DNA of 64,000 bases from Ancylobacter vacuolatus (GTDB lineage Bacteria > Pseudomonadota > Alphaproteobacteria > Rhizobiales > Xanthobacteraceae). The first letter of the stretch is position 1, and the number at the start of each line of letters is the position of its first letter. Shown piece by piece: positions 26,861-35,958 of the stretch. Both the position numbers and the translations under genes were made by a program. The notes under the pieces were generated by a model that saw only the letters and a program-made list of their open reading frames with translations, made no database searches and was not told the DNA's origin. The stretch lies in assembly GCF_030813595.1 (NCBI RefSeq), contig NZ_JAUSUH010000003.1:522347-586346 (forward strand), in the 5' to 3' direction.

Positions 26861-27583
26861 TCAGCGCAGCGCGTCGCCACCGAGCGTGTCGAACACACCG
26901 CCCGGAGGAGCCTCCATGGTCGGCAGCCCGGTCGACAGGCCGAGGCCCGCCGATACCGAGCCCTGGGGCGGCGGGCCGCCGGGACCGCCGCCGCCGCCGC
27001 TCTCCTGCATCTTGGCCACCTCGCAGACGCGGTTGCGCGTGGTGTTCACCGAAGCGACGTTCTCCTTGAACTTCACCAGGATATCGTCCGGCACGCCGCA
27101 CTTGGCCTTGTTAGTGTTGAGGAAGGAATAGAAAGCCTGCTGCGCGTTGGCGAAACTGCGGAACATCGGGCACAGCTCGCTCGGCGGAAGCTTCTTCTTC
27201 GTGGCTCCCTGGAGGGCGCCGCCGCGCGTTTCGAGTTCCTCGCGCAGCTTGGCGACCTGGCTCTGGCAATTGGCCGCGTCCGGATTCGCCTGCTGCGGCG
27301 CGCTCACGCCTGGGGCCGCTCCAAGACCGGGCGAATAGCCCGGGGCGGCACCCGGGGCGAATCCCGGCGCCGGTTGGCCAGCCGGCAGTTCCGCCTGCGG
27401 CGCCGGTGCGATCGTTACCGCGCCCGAGGAGGTGCCATCGGTCGAGCCGCCGGGGGCGCCGATCCATTGCGCGCCGGCCGGAAGTGTGCCCAGGAGGCCG
27501 ACAAGCGCGAGGCCCGCCAGGGTCGCCAGCGCGGAGCCCGCCCGTAGGCGCATCGGGTGACTGTTCAAAGGCCAATCTCTCAT
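26861..27583 (-). CDS. Secreted Cys-containing protein of unknown function
   Basis: About 240 residues. A hydrophobic leader (SALATLAGLALVGLLGTLPAGAQ) is followed by a Pro/Gly/Ala-rich stretch of about 60 residues and then a helical domain with four cysteines (NCQSQVAKLREEL, LCPMFRSF, KCGVPDDI, VCEVAKM) that could form two disulfides in the periplasm. A Gly/Pro tail ends the protein. Start is uncertain among ATG 27583, ATG 27553 and TTG 27616; none has a clear ribosome site. I recognise it only as a conserved-looking alphaproteobacterial protein; function unknown. Cotranscribed with ubiA. Confidence 0.75.
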   Translation of the reverse strand: MRDWPLNSHPMRLRAGSALATLAGLALVGLLGTLPAGAQWIGAPGGSTDGTSSGAVTIAPAPQAELPAGQPAPGFAPGAAPGYSPGLGAAPGVSAPQQANPDAANCQSQVAKLREELETRGGALQGATKKKLPPSELCPMFRSFANAQQAFYSFLNTNKAKCGVPDDILVKFKENVASVNTTRNRVCEVAKMQESGGGGGPGGPPPQGSVSAGLGLSTGLPTMEAPPGGVFDTLGGDALR

Positions 27584-27697
27584 CAGGAGGTCGATCGGTG
27601 CCGTGTCATTGACCAAGCGTGATACAGAGGCATGAAAGATTGGGCAACATCACGGCGCACGCGATATTGCCTGCAAATTCCGGACAAAAATCGACCC

Positions 27698-28465
27698 ATG
27701 ACCCGCGCTCCCGACCATTCTACCGCCGAACCCTATGATTTCCGTGCCCAGCGGCTCTTCGTCGACGATGCGCTCACCGAGGGCGCGTGCGTCAGTCTTG
27801 ACCGCGACCGGGCGCATTATGTCTCCGACGTGATCCGGCTGGCGGTGGGCGAGCACCTCCATCTGTTCAATGGACGCGACGGCGAATGGCGCGCGGTGCG
27901 CGAGGCGGGTGGGCGGCGCGACGTGCTGCTGCGCTGCGAGGCCCTGTTGCGGCGCCAGACCCCGCCGCCCGACCTCGACTATGTGTTCGCCCCGCTCAAG
28001 CATGCGCGGCTCGACTATATGGTGCAGAAGGCGGTGGAAATGGGCGCCGGCCGGCTGGTGCCTGTGATGACCCGCCGCACCCAGGCGACGCGCGTCAACA
28101 CCGAGCGCATGCGCGCCAATGTGATCGAGGCGGCCGAGCAATGCGGCATCCTCACCCCGCCGCAGGTTCTGGAGCCGGTCACGCTGCCGCGCTGGCTTGC
28201 CGATCTGCCGCCCGAGCGGGTGTTGGTGTTCTGCGACGAGGCGGCGCCGCAATCCGACCCGCTCGCGCCCCTGCGCGCCGCCATCGCCGGCCCGCTCGCC
28301 GTGCTGATCGGCCCCGAGGGCGGCTTTGCCGACGAGGAGCGGCGCCTGCTGGCCACCCGTCCGGGCGCCCTGGTGCTTTCGCTCGGCCCGCGCATCTTGC
28401 GCGCCGACACCGCCGCCGTGGCGGCCCTCGCTTTGGTGGAAGCGGCCCGGCAGGCCGCGCGCTGA
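27698..28465 (+). CDS. rsmE: 16S rRNA (uracil(1498)-N(3))-methyltransferase
   Basis: A 255-residue SPOUT-class methyltransferase that modifies U1498 of 16S rRNA with S-adenosylmethionine. An N-terminal PUA-like domain (HYVSDVIRLAVGEHLHLFNG) precedes the knotted catalytic domain with IGPEGGFADEE and LSLGPRILRADTAAVAAL. The ATG at 27698 is used; a more upstream in-frame ATG at 27632 would add 22 atypical residues. Transcribed divergently from the ubiA operon. Confidence 0.94.
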   Translation: MTRAPDHSTAEPYDFRAQRLFVDDALTEGACVSLDRDRAHYVSDVIRLAVGEHLHLFNGRDGEWRAVREAGGRRDVLLRCEALLRRQTPPPDLDYVFAPLKHARLDYMVQKAVEMGAGRLVPVMTRRTQATRVNTERMRANVIEAAEQCGILTPPQVLEPVTLPRWLADLPPERVLVFCDEAAPQSDPLAPLRAAIAGPLAVLIGPEGGFADEERRLLATRPGALVLSLGPRILRADTAAVAALALVEAARQAAR

Positions 28466-28519
28466 GCGTGCCGGCCACGCCCCCCCGTGATGGACGTCAC
28501 GCGGAAGACCCATGTCACT

Positions 28520-28635
28520 TTTCAACAAATAAATAGAACACATCGTTTCTATTAGAATAAATACACATTATATTCTCTTTTACTCGCGATTTTGAAAGGT
28601 CACATTACAGTCTTACTTTTCCATCATCCCTCACC
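28520..28635. other. AT-rich intergenic island
   Basis: A block of about 110 bases that is strikingly AT-rich against the GC-rich background, between rsmE and the carboxylate-amine ligase gene. It contains an inverted repeat AATAGAA (28532-28538) / TTCTATT (28547-28553) and several TATA-like words. It probably holds the promoter and a regulator or nucleoid-protein site for the downstream gene; no gene is present. Confidence 0.55.
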
Positions 28636-28714
28636 CCGCCGCTAAGCGAGCCGATTCTGCGTCGGCTAAGCTGCGATGCGACGCGCGATCTGGAATGAAT
28701 GCGGGGAGGATGCC

Positions 28715-29848
28715 ATGTCCGGGGCCAGCACGGATGACTACCGCATCGGCATCGAGGAAGAGTATTTCATCGTCGAGAAGACCAGCAAGAGCCCCCTGCG
28801 GCGGATGCCGACCGCCTATATGGGCTCGGTGCGCGAGGCGCTCGGCCCGGGCGTGAGCGGCGAGAGGCTGCACGCGCAGATCGAAGTGATGACCCGCCCG
28901 CACCGCTCCGCCGCCGAGGCGCGCGGGGAACTGCACGGGCTGCGCCGCAGCCTCGCCGAGGTAAGCGCGGGTTTCGACCTCGCCTTCATCGCCGCCGGAA
29001 CCCACCCCACCGCCAGCTGGCAGAGCGGCAAGCGCCCGCAGACCCAGCGCGATGAGGGGCTGATGCACGATCTGCAGATGCCCGGCGAGCGCAACCTGCT
29101 CTGCGGCATGCATGTACATGTGGAACTGCCCGATGCCGACCAGCGCATCGACGTGATGCGCCGCATCCTCCCCTATCTCCCGGTCTTCGTGGCGCTTTCC
29201 ACCTCCTCGCCTTTCTGGGAGTCCCGGCGCACCGGCCTGATGGGCTATCGCCTCGCCGCCTATGACGAACTGCCTCGCACCGGCCTGCCGGAGCTGTTCG
29301 AGAGCGCGAAGGACTATAAGGACTATATCGACGCGCTGGTGGCGGCGCGGGCGATCCGCGATTCGAGCTATGTGTGGTGGACCATCCGTCCCTCGGAGAA
29401 GCAGCCGACGCTGGAGCTGCGCGCCCCCGACAGCTGCACCCGGGTGGAAGATTCGGTCGCCATCGCCGCGTTGTACCGGGCCTTGGTGCGCCATCTCGTG
29501 CGCAACCCGAAGCTCAACGCCGGAATCGACGCGGTCGACCGCGCCATCGCGGTGGAGAATAAATGGCGCGCCCAGCGCTACGGCATCCATGGCAGCTTCG
29601 TCGACCGCCACACCCGCGAGGCCGTTCCGGTGGCGCAGGCGGTGGACAGCCTGATCGACCAGCTGACCGATGATGCCGACGCGCTCGGCGGGCGGGCGGA
29701 GCTGGAACATCTGCGCACCATCATCAGTGGCGGCACCAGCGCCGATATCCAGATCGCCGTCTATCAGGAGGCCGCCCACCGCACCGGAAACCGCAATGAG
29801 GGGTTGGGCGCGGTGAAGACCTGGCTCAGTCACGCTTCGGCGCAGTAG
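28715..29848 (+). CDS. Carboxylate-amine ligase, GCS2 family (YbdK-like)
   Basis: A 377-residue ATP-grasp-like glutamate-cysteine ligase type 2 family protein. The N-terminal [13 protein letters not shown] is the first metal/ATP-binding motif; [11 protein letters not shown] and [15 protein letters not shown] are the further conserved blocks. YbdK of E. coli has weak gamma-glutamylcysteine ligase activity, so a peptide-bond or amide ligase reaction is likely but the true substrate is unknown. GGGGAGGA lies 4 bases before ATG 28715. It is followed, 149 bases on, by a dedicated gshA. Confidence 0.88.
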   Translation: MSGASTDDYRIGIEEEYFIVEKTSKSPLRRMPTAYMGSVREALGPGVSGERLHAQIEVMTRPHRSAAEARGELHGLRRSLAEVSAGFDLAFIAAGTHPTASWQSGKRPQTQRDEGLMHDLQMPGERNLLCGMHVHVELPDADQRIDVMRRILPYLPVFVALSTSSPFWESRRTGLMGYRLAAYDELPRTGLPELFESAKDYKDYIDALVAARAIRDSSYVWWTIRPSEKQPTLELRAPDSCTRVEDSVAIAALYRALVRHLVRNPKLNAGIDAVDRAIAVENKWRAQRYGIHGSFVDRHTREAVPVAQAVDSLIDQLTDDADALGGRAELEHLRTIISGGTSADIQIAVYQEAAHRTGNRNEGLGAVKTWLSHASAQ

Positions 29849-29997
29849 AGGGCGCGGCGCTGGAGACGCAGGGGCAAGGCGCGCGGGGGGCGGTTTGCGG
29901 CGCCGCAATCTCCATTTTCGGTCGGTAGTTACCGTGATTTGCGCCGCGCCTGCGCCTGTGTATGGTCGCGCGCCCAGCATGCCGGCCGGAGTTCCCC

Positions 29998-31368
29998 ATG
30001 GCGCGAGACCAGATCGATACGCAGCCCATCGAAAGCCGCGACGAACTCGTCGCCTGGTTTGAAGCGGGCAGCAAGGCGCCGTCGAAATTCCGCATCGGCA
30101 CCGAGCATGAGAAGTTCCCCTTCACGCTGAAGGGCCATGAGCCGGTGCCCTATGAGGGCGCGAACGGCATCCGCGCTTTGCTGGAAGGCATGCAGGCGCT
30201 GAACTGCTGGGAACCGATCATGGAGGGCGAGACCATCATCGGCCTCGCCGACACGGTCGGCGGCGGGGCGATCTCGCTGGAGCCGGGCGGGCAGTTCGAA
30301 CTGTCAGGCGCGCCGCTCATCACCATTCACGAGACCTGCGCCGAGGTGAACAGTCATCTCGACCAGGTGCGCGAGGTGGCGACGCCGCTGGGCTTCGGCT
30401 TCCTCGGCCTTGGCATGAGCCCGAAATGGACGCTGGCGGAGACGCCCGTGATGCCCAAGGGCCGCTACAAGATCATGTCGAACTACATGCCGAAGGTTGG
30501 CTCACACGGCCTCGACATGATGTTCCGCACCTGCACCGTGCAGGTGAACCTCGATTTCGCCTCCGAAGCCGACATGGTGAAGAAGCTGCGCGTCGGCCTC
30601 GCGCTGCAGCCGGTGGCCACCGCGCTGTTCGCCAATTCGCCCTTCACCGAAGGCAAGCCCAACGGCTTCCTCTCCTTCCGCTCGGAAATCTGGCGCGACA
30701 CCGACAATAACCGCGCCGGCATGCTGCCCTTCGCCTTCGAGGACGGCATGGGCTTCGAGGCTTACGTCGACTACGCACTCGACGTGCCGATGTATTTCAT
30801 CAAGCGCGGCGACACCTATATCGACGTCGCCGGATCCTCCTTCCGCGACCTGCTCGCCGGCCGGCATCCGGCCGTGCCGGGCGAGACCGCCACCGTCTCC
30901 GACTGGGCCAACCACCTCTCCACCATCTTTCCCGAAGTGCGGCTGAAGCGTTACCTCGAAATGCGCGGCGCCGATGGCGGCTCGTGGCGCAATCTCTGTG
31001 CCCTGCCCGCGCTGTGGACCGGGCTCTATTACGACACCACCAGCCTCGACGCCGCCTGGGATCTCGCCAAGGACTGGAGCGCAGAGGAGCGTCAGAAGCT
31101 GCGCGACGACGTGCCCCGCCTCGGCTTCAAGGCGGAGATCGCCGGCCGTTCGATGCTGGATCTGGCGCGCGAGGTGGTCGAGATCGCCCGCGCCGGGCTC
31201 AAGCGCCGCGACTATCGCGACAGCCAGGGCCGCGACGAGAGCCGCTTCCTGAAGCCGCTGGACGACAGCCTCGCCACCGGCCAGACCCCGGCCGAGCGAC
31301 TGCTGGCACGCTATGAGGGCGCGTGGAACCGCTCGGTCGAGCCGGTATTCGTCGAGGATGCCTATTGA
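29998..31368 (+). CDS. gshA: Glutamate-cysteine ligase
   Basis: A 456-residue enzyme of glutathione synthesis, joining L-glutamate and L-cysteine with ATP. It belongs to the plant/alphaproteobacterial (class 3) type: [12 protein letters not shown] near residue 35 is the first catalytic motif, [19 protein letters not shown] follows, and the [12 protein letters not shown] and SLRDL-like [10 protein letters not shown] blocks match. The ATG at 29998 begins [20 protein letters not shown]. It is convergent with the LysR gene. Confidence 0.95.
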   Translation: MARDQIDTQPIESRDELVAWFEAGSKAPSKFRIGTEHEKFPFTLKGHEPVPYEGANGIRALLEGMQALNCWEPIMEGETIIGLADTVGGGAISLEPGGQFELSGAPLITIHETCAEVNSHLDQVREVATPLGFGFLGLGMSPKWTLAETPVMPKGRYKIMSNYMPKVGSHGLDMMFRTCTVQVNLDFASEADMVKKLRVGLALQPVATALFANSPFTEGKPNGFLSFRSEIWRDTDNNRAGMLPFAFEDGMGFEAYVDYALDVPMYFIKRGDTYIDVAGSSFRDLLAGRHPAVPGETATVSDWANHLSTIFPEVRLKRYLEMRGADGGSWRNLCALPALWTGLYYDTTSLDAAWDLAKDWSAEERQKLRDDVPRLGFKAEIAGRSMLDLAREVVEIARAGLKRRDYRDSQGRDESRFLKPLDDSLATGQTPAERLLARYEGAWNRSVEPVFVEDAY

Positions 31369-31390
31369 GGCGCGGACGCGCGGAGAGAAG

Positions 31391-32275
31391 TCACTCCGCC
31401 GCGATCGCCGCGTCGGAGATGTTGTCGAGCCCCTGCACGATGTGATGGGCCAGCGCGTCGGCGAGCGGCGAGGCTTCGTGCCGGTTGCGCAGCAGGCCGA
31501 TGCGGCAGGGCGCCAGCGTCGGGAAACCATCGGAGGGTCCCAGCACCCGCATGCCGGGGCGCAGGCCCGATTCCGGCAGCACGGAAATGGCAAGCCCGGC
31601 CAGCACCGCCGCCGAGACCGCGGTCGAATTGGACGAGGTGTAGAGGATACGGAACGGCCGGTCGGCGGACTGCAGCATCGAGATCGCCTCCTGCCGCCAG
31701 TTGCAGGTCTGCCGCCCCAATGCCAGCGGCACCGGGGTTTCCAGATGCAGCGAATGACGGGTGGAGCCGACCCAGAGCAATTGCTCGCGGCGGATGATCT
31801 CGGTCTCGCGGTTCATCGTCTCGCAATCGGTGATGATGGCGAGGTCGAGATCGCCGGTATCGATGCGGTCGATGAGATCGGTCGAGGGATCGCACACCAC
31901 GGTCAGCTCGACATTGGGATGGGTGGCGGAAAACCGCGCCATGATCTCGGGGAGATAGCGGTCGGCATAGTCGTCCGGCACGCCGAGCCGCACCCGGCCA
32001 GACAATTCCGCCGAGGCGAGGCTGGCCATCGCCTCGATGTTCAGCTTGACGATGCGGCGGGCATAATCCAGCAGCCGGTCGCCCTCGTCGGTGAGGCGTG
32101 AGGCGCGCCCGTCGCGGGCGAAGATGGCGCGGCCGACCCGCTCCTCTAGCCGCTTCATCTGCATCGACACCGCCGACTGGGTCTTGTGCACCACTTCAGC
32201 GGCTTTCGTGAAACTGCCCGTTTCAGCGATTGCGATGAATGTTCTTAATTGATCAATGTCCAGCAACACGCTCAT
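31391..32275 (-). CDS. LysR-family transcriptional regulator
   Basis: A 294-residue LTTR. The N-terminal winged HTH is LDIDQLRTFIAIAETGSFTK then AAEVVHKTQSAVSMQMKRLE, followed by a linker helix and a two-lobed periplasmic-binding-like effector domain (VRLGVPDDYADRYLPEI, DLAIITDCE). GAGGG is 5 bases upstream of ATG 32275. It is divergent from a DUF1127 gene with an intergenic palindrome (ATCATC-AAC-GATGAT). The effector is unknown; the downstream convergent gshA is not an obvious target. Confidence 0.93.
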   Translation of the reverse strand: MSVLLDIDQLRTFIAIAETGSFTKAAEVVHKTQSAVSMQMKRLEERVGRAIFARDGRASRLTDEGDRLLDYARRIVKLNIEAMASLASAELSGRVRLGVPDDYADRYLPEIMARFSATHPNVELTVVCDPSTDLIDRIDTGDLDLAIITDCETMNRETEIIRREQLLWVGSTRHSLHLETPVPLALGRQTCNWRQEAISMLQSADRPFRILYTSSNSTAVSAAVLAGLAISVLPESGLRPGMRVLGPSDGFPTLAPCRIGLLRNRHEASPLADALAHHIVQGLDNISDAAIAAE

Positions 32276-32295
32276 CGGAGCCCTCACGACGGCCT

Positions 32296-32310
32296 ATCAT
32301 CAACGATGAT
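32296..32310. promoter_or_regulatory. Palindromic candidate operator between lysR and DUF1127 gene
   Basis: ATCATC at 32296-32301 and GATGAT at 32305-32310 form a perfect 15-bp palindrome with a 3-base centre, 21 bases upstream of the LysR start. Related TGATC/GATCA words follow to 32326. LysR regulators typically bind such dyads in divergent promoters. Confidence 0.55.
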
Positions 32311-32468
32311 CATATCAGCGATCATAAACATTCGCTAGTGTGATTGATTGCCGTCCTTCATAACGATCCCGCCGCGAACGGATGATGTCGATATCGGGTG
32401 GCCCCAGCGCCTGCCCGCGATCAGAAAGCCCAACGTCGTCGCTGCGCGGCCGGCACATGGAGGATACG

Positions 32469-32882
32469 ATGTCGTATGTTGGCGAAGTTCGGAGAACCGC
32501 GTTCTCCTCGTTCGGTACCGCGGCGAGCGGTCTGCTGATCGCCGTTGTCATGGGTTCCATCCATTTCATCAAGGCGGTCGCCCGCCGGCGCCATCTCGCC
32601 CAGCTTGGCGGGTTCGACGAGCGCATGCTGCGTGACATCGGCCTCACCCGTGGCGATCTGCTCGACGCCTCGTCCGGCCCGCTCTGGCAGGACCCGACCG
32701 CCCTGCTCGTGGTGCGTGCGGTGGAACGCCGCGCCGCCCGCCGCATGACCATGCGCGAGGCGCTCCGCGAGGCCGCCCGTCAGGATGCGGCGCAGAACGC
32801 GCGTCTGGAATCCCGCCGCGACGGCGCCGCCGGCCATACGCCTGTCACCCCGCGCCGCGACGATACCGTCTCCTGCGGCTGA
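32469..32882 (+). CDS. DUF1127 domain protein
   Basis: A 137-residue protein. An N-terminal hydrophobic segment (TAASGLLIAVVMGSIHFIKA) may be a membrane anchor. The centre carries a typical DUF1127 helix pair, RRHLAQLGGFDERMLRDIGL followed by TRGDLLDA. Short DUF1127 proteins in Rhizobiaceae bind RNA and affect phosphate and stress responses; this longer form adds a basic Ala/Arg tail. ATG 32469 has GGAGG 5-6 bases upstream, better than the ATG at 32457. Followed by a strong intrinsic terminator, and divergent from the LysR gene that may control it. Confidence 0.82.
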   Translation: MSYVGEVRRTAFSSFGTAASGLLIAVVMGSIHFIKAVARRRHLAQLGGFDERMLRDIGLTRGDLLDASSGPLWQDPTALLVVRAVERRAARRMTMREALREAARQDAAQNARLESRRDGAAGHTPVTPRRDDTVSCG

Positions 32883-32961
32883 CCATGCCCGCTTCTCTTT
32901 CGCGGCCACACCCGGCCGACCGAGTCTACGGCGACATCGACCCCCTCGTGTCGCCGACTTG

Positions 32962-32993
32962 AAGCCCGCTGGTTCGTCCAGCGGGCTTTTTTT
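32962..32993 (+). terminator. Rho-independent terminator after the DUF1127 gene
   Basis: AAGCCCGCTGG (32962-32972), loop TTCGT, CCAGCGGGCTT (32978-32988), then a T-run to 32993. Perfect 11-bp stem with seven consecutive Ts; a textbook intrinsic terminator. Confidence 0.92.
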
Positions 32994-33135
32994 CTGCCTG
33001 CACGCCGCAGCATCGGCCGCTCCCGTGCTTGCGAAAGCGAAATCCCGTCCTTGCACCGGCGGGGATGCACGCCCGCGCCGTCCGGTCCATATGGAGAGCG
33101 CCGGCGCGATGCCGGAGATAAGGGGACCCTCTCCC

Positions 33136-34197
33136 ATGGCACAGCTTCTTGAACTCGGCCTCGACACTTTCGGCGACGTCACGTCAGGCGCCGACGGCCG
33201 GCCGCTCTCCCACGCGCAGGTGATCCGCGATCTGGTGGAGGAAGCGGTGCTGGCCGATGAGGTCGGCATCGATTTCATCGGCGTGGGCGAGCATCATCGC
33301 GACGATTTCGCCGTCTCGGCACCCGAGGTGGTGCTGGCGGGCATCGCCACGCGCACAAAGCGCATCCGCCTCGGCTCGGCGGTGACGGTGCTGTCCTCCG
33401 ACGATCCGATCCGCGTGTTCCAGCGCTTCGCCACGGTGGACGCGCTGTCGAACGGGCGGGCGGAGGTCATTCTCGGGCGCGGCTCCTTCACCGAATCCTT
33501 CCCGCTGTTCGGTTTCGACCTGAAGGACTATGAGGCGCTGTTCACCGAGAAGCTCGATTTGTTCGCCGCGCTGCTGCGCGACAACGCTTCGCCGGAGGGC
33601 GTCAGCTGGCAGGGCGATCTGCGCCCGCCGCTCTCTCGCCAGCATGTCTATCCGCTGGTCGAATCCGGCACGCTGAAGACCTGGATCGGGGTGGGCGGCT
33701 CGCCGGAATCGGTGGTGCGGGCGGCGCGCTACGGCCTGCCAATGATGCTCGCCATCATTGGCGGCAACCCGGCCCGCTTCGCTCCCTATGTCGAGCTCTA
33801 CCACAAGGCGGTGGGCCAGCTCGGCGGCGCGGTGCAGCCGATCGGCGTGCATTCGCACGGCTATGTCGCCGAGACGGACGAGGCGGCGCGCGAGGAGTTC
33901 TATGCCGACTACAAGCGCATGCATGACCGCATCGGCGCCGAGCGCGGCTGGCCGCCCTATGGCCGCGACGCCTTCGCGCGCGAGATCGAGCACGGCTCGC
34001 TCTATCTTGGATCGCCGGAAACCGTGGCACGCAAGATCGCCAAGACGGCGACGACGCTCGGCCTCCAGCGCTTCGACCTGAAATACAGCGCCGGCCCGCT
34101 TTCCCACGCGCGGATGATGCGCGCCATCGAGCTCTACGGCACCAAAGTGATCCCGCGCGTGCGGGAGATTCTGGCCGAGGAGAAGGTCGAGGCGTAG
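33136..34197 (+). CDS. LLM-class flavin-dependent oxidoreductase
   Basis: A 353-residue luciferase-like monooxygenase family protein (TIM barrel, FMN or F420 cofactor). The family blocks are visible: LADEVGIDFIGVGEHHRDDF, TKRIRLGSAVTVLSSDDPIR, DALSNGRAEVILGRGSFTES and VVRAARYGLPMMLAI. The last helices (GSPETVARKIAK) are typical. Start ATG 33136 follows AAGGGGA about 10 bases upstream; an in-frame ATG at 33109 is possible. It stands alone after the DUF1127 terminator. Substrate unknown. Confidence 0.92.
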   Translation: MAQLLELGLDTFGDVTSGADGRPLSHAQVIRDLVEEAVLADEVGIDFIGVGEHHRDDFAVSAPEVVLAGIATRTKRIRLGSAVTVLSSDDPIRVFQRFATVDALSNGRAEVILGRGSFTESFPLFGFDLKDYEALFTEKLDLFAALLRDNASPEGVSWQGDLRPPLSRQHVYPLVESGTLKTWIGVGGSPESVVRAARYGLPMMLAIIGGNPARFAPYVELYHKAVGQLGGAVQPIGVHSHGYVAETDEAAREEFYADYKRMHDRIGAERGWPPYGRDAFAREIEHGSLYLGSPETVARKIAKTATTLGLQRFDLKYSAGPLSHARMMRAIELYGTKVIPRVREILAEEKVEA

Positions 34198-34255
34198 GCG
34201 ACGCGACCTTTCAAAACGTCCTGCTGGGCGGCCGCCGGCCGATCCGGCAGGACGC

Positions 34256-34348
34256 CGTCATCCCCGGGCTTGGCCCGGGGATCCATGACTCACTCCATGA
34301 CTCATCAACCAAAGACATGGATGCCCGGGGCCAAGCCCGGGCATGACG
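34256..34348. repeat. REP-like palindromic repeat, copy 1
   Basis: Two arms, CGTCATCCCCGGGCTTGGCC at 34256 and its near-perfect inverse ending GCATGACG at 34348, each itself a hairpin of the CCCGGG-CTTGG-CCCGGG type. Lies between the convergent LLM oxidoreductase and PuuA-like genes. The same family occurs at 43518, 44328, 58298 and 62507. Confidence 0.85.
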
Positions 34349-34366
34349 CTGTACTGCCGCAGAGCC

Positions 34367-35767
34367 TCACACGTTCAGCAGCAGATATTCCCGCTCCCAG
34401 GGCGAGATCACCCGCATGAAGGTGTCGAACTCGGTCTGCTTCACCGCCGTATAGGTCTTCACGAAGGACGGCCCCAGAACGGTGGCGATCTCCTCGGAAT
34501 GCTGCATCGCCGCCACGGCTTCGAGCAGGCCGCGCGGCAGCTCGAAGTCGAGGCCCTTGGCGTCGGCTTCCAGCGGCTCGGTCGGGCGCAGCCCTTCCAC
34601 CATGCCGAGATAGCCGCAGGCGAGCGAGGCGGCGATGACGAGATAGGGGTTGGCGTCGGAGGACGGCACCCGGTTCTCCACCCGCCGCGCCGCCGGCGAG
34701 GAGGGCGGAATGCGCAGGCCGGCGGTGCGGTTGTCATAGCCCCACTGCACGTTGATCGGCGCCATCGAATCGCGCGTCAACCGGCGATACGAGTTCACGT
34801 AAGGCGCGAGGATCGACATCACGGCCGGCAGATAGCGCTGCTGGCCGGCGATGAAGGAGAAGAACTCCGGCGTCGGGTCGCCATCGGCGTCGGAGAAGAT
34901 GTTCTTGCCCGTCTCGCCGTCGACGATGGACTGGTGGATATGCATGGCCGAGCCCGGCTCGTCGGCGATCGGCTTGGCCATGAAGGTGGCGTAGATCTTG
35001 TGCTGCAGCGCCGCCTCGCGGATCGTACGCTTGAACAGATACACCTGATCGGCGAGCACGATGGGGTCGCCGTGCAGAAGGTTGATTTCCATCTGCGCCG
35101 CGCCGTCCTCATGGATCAGCGTGTCGATCTCCAAGCCCTGCGCCTCGGAATAATCGTACATGTCCTCGAACAGGGCGTCGAACTCGTTCACCGCCTGGAT
35201 CGAATAGGACTGGCGACCGATTTCCGGCCGGCCCGAGCGGCCGATCGGCGGCTTGAGCGGATAGTCGGCGTCGATGTTGGGCTCGACCAGATAGAACTCG
35301 ATCTCCGGCGCCACCACGGCCTTCCAGCCCTTCTTGGCGTAGAGATCGACCACGTTCTTCAGCACCTGCCGCGGCGCCAGTTCCACCGGGCGCCCGTCGC
35401 GGTGATAGGCGTCGTGGATGATCTGGGCAGTGGGGTCCTGCGCCCAGGGCACGATGGCGAGGGTGGAGAAGTCCGGCTCCATCACCAGGTCACTGTCCAC
35501 CACCACCGAATCGACGAGGTTGTCGTAAGGGGGGTAGTCACCGGAAATGGTCTGGAAGAACACGCTGAGTGGCAGGTTCATCGTCGGACCGGAGAGGAAT
35601 TTGGACACCGGCATGATCTTGCCGCGCCCCACCCCGGCAAGGTCCGGGACGGCGCATTCGATCTCGGTGATGCCGCGCGCGGCCATCCATGCCTTCGCCT
35701 CGGCGAGGGACGCGACACCGCGGGGATTGTCGACCGCGTCCTTGTCGGAACGCTTCTTCTTGGCCAT
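34367..35767 (-). CDS. puuA: Gamma-glutamylputrescine synthetase-like glutamine synthetase family protein
   Basis: A 466-residue protein of the glutamine synthetase superfamily, PuuA/GlnT branch. PuuA couples glutamate to putrescine with ATP. Conserved blocks: APEIEFYLVE (Glu metal ligands), IHEDGAAQMEIN, DEPGSAMHIHQSI (catalytic His region) and RTAGLRIPPSSPAARRVENR (ATP/Arg site). The absence of the regulatory Tyr-adenylylation loop and the length fit non-nitrogen-assimilation members. The neighbours, a polyamine-type ABC transporter divergent from it and a PuuB-like oxidase, support the putrescine role; the exact amine is inferred. Confidence 0.8.
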   Translation of the reverse strand: MAKKKRSDKDAVDNPRGVASLAEAKAWMAARGITEIECAVPDLAGVGRGKIMPVSKFLSGPTMNLPLSVFFQTISGDYPPYDNLVDSVVVDSDLVMEPDFSTLAIVPWAQDPTAQIIHDAYHRDGRPVELAPRQVLKNVVDLYAKKGWKAVVAPEIEFYLVEPNIDADYPLKPPIGRSGRPEIGRQSYSIQAVNEFDALFEDMYDYSEAQGLEIDTLIHEDGAAQMEINLLHGDPIVLADQVYLFKRTIREAALQHKIYATFMAKPIADEPGSAMHIHQSIVDGETGKNIFSDADGDPTPEFFSFIAGQQRYLPAVMSILAPYVNSYRRLTRDSMAPINVQWGYDNRTAGLRIPPSSPAARRVENRVPSSDANPYLVIAASLACGYLGMVEGLRPTEPLEADAKGLDFELPRGLLEAVAAMQHSEEIATVLGPSFVKTYTAVKQTEFDTFMRVISPWEREYLLLNV

Positions 35768-35958
35768 GATTGCCTTCCTGATGCGCTTTCTGCGCCGTCA
35801 GAGGCAATCACGCCCCGCTTATGGCCGTCAAGGCGGCGCCGCGTCGCCACCTTTCAAGGCATGGTAAAATTGTTCGCATTCTGCCGTTGAGCCGCCGCCG
35901 GAAGACGGTTAGCGTCTACCTGCCGACATAGCCGGCGGGGGAAACGGGATCAGTCAGC

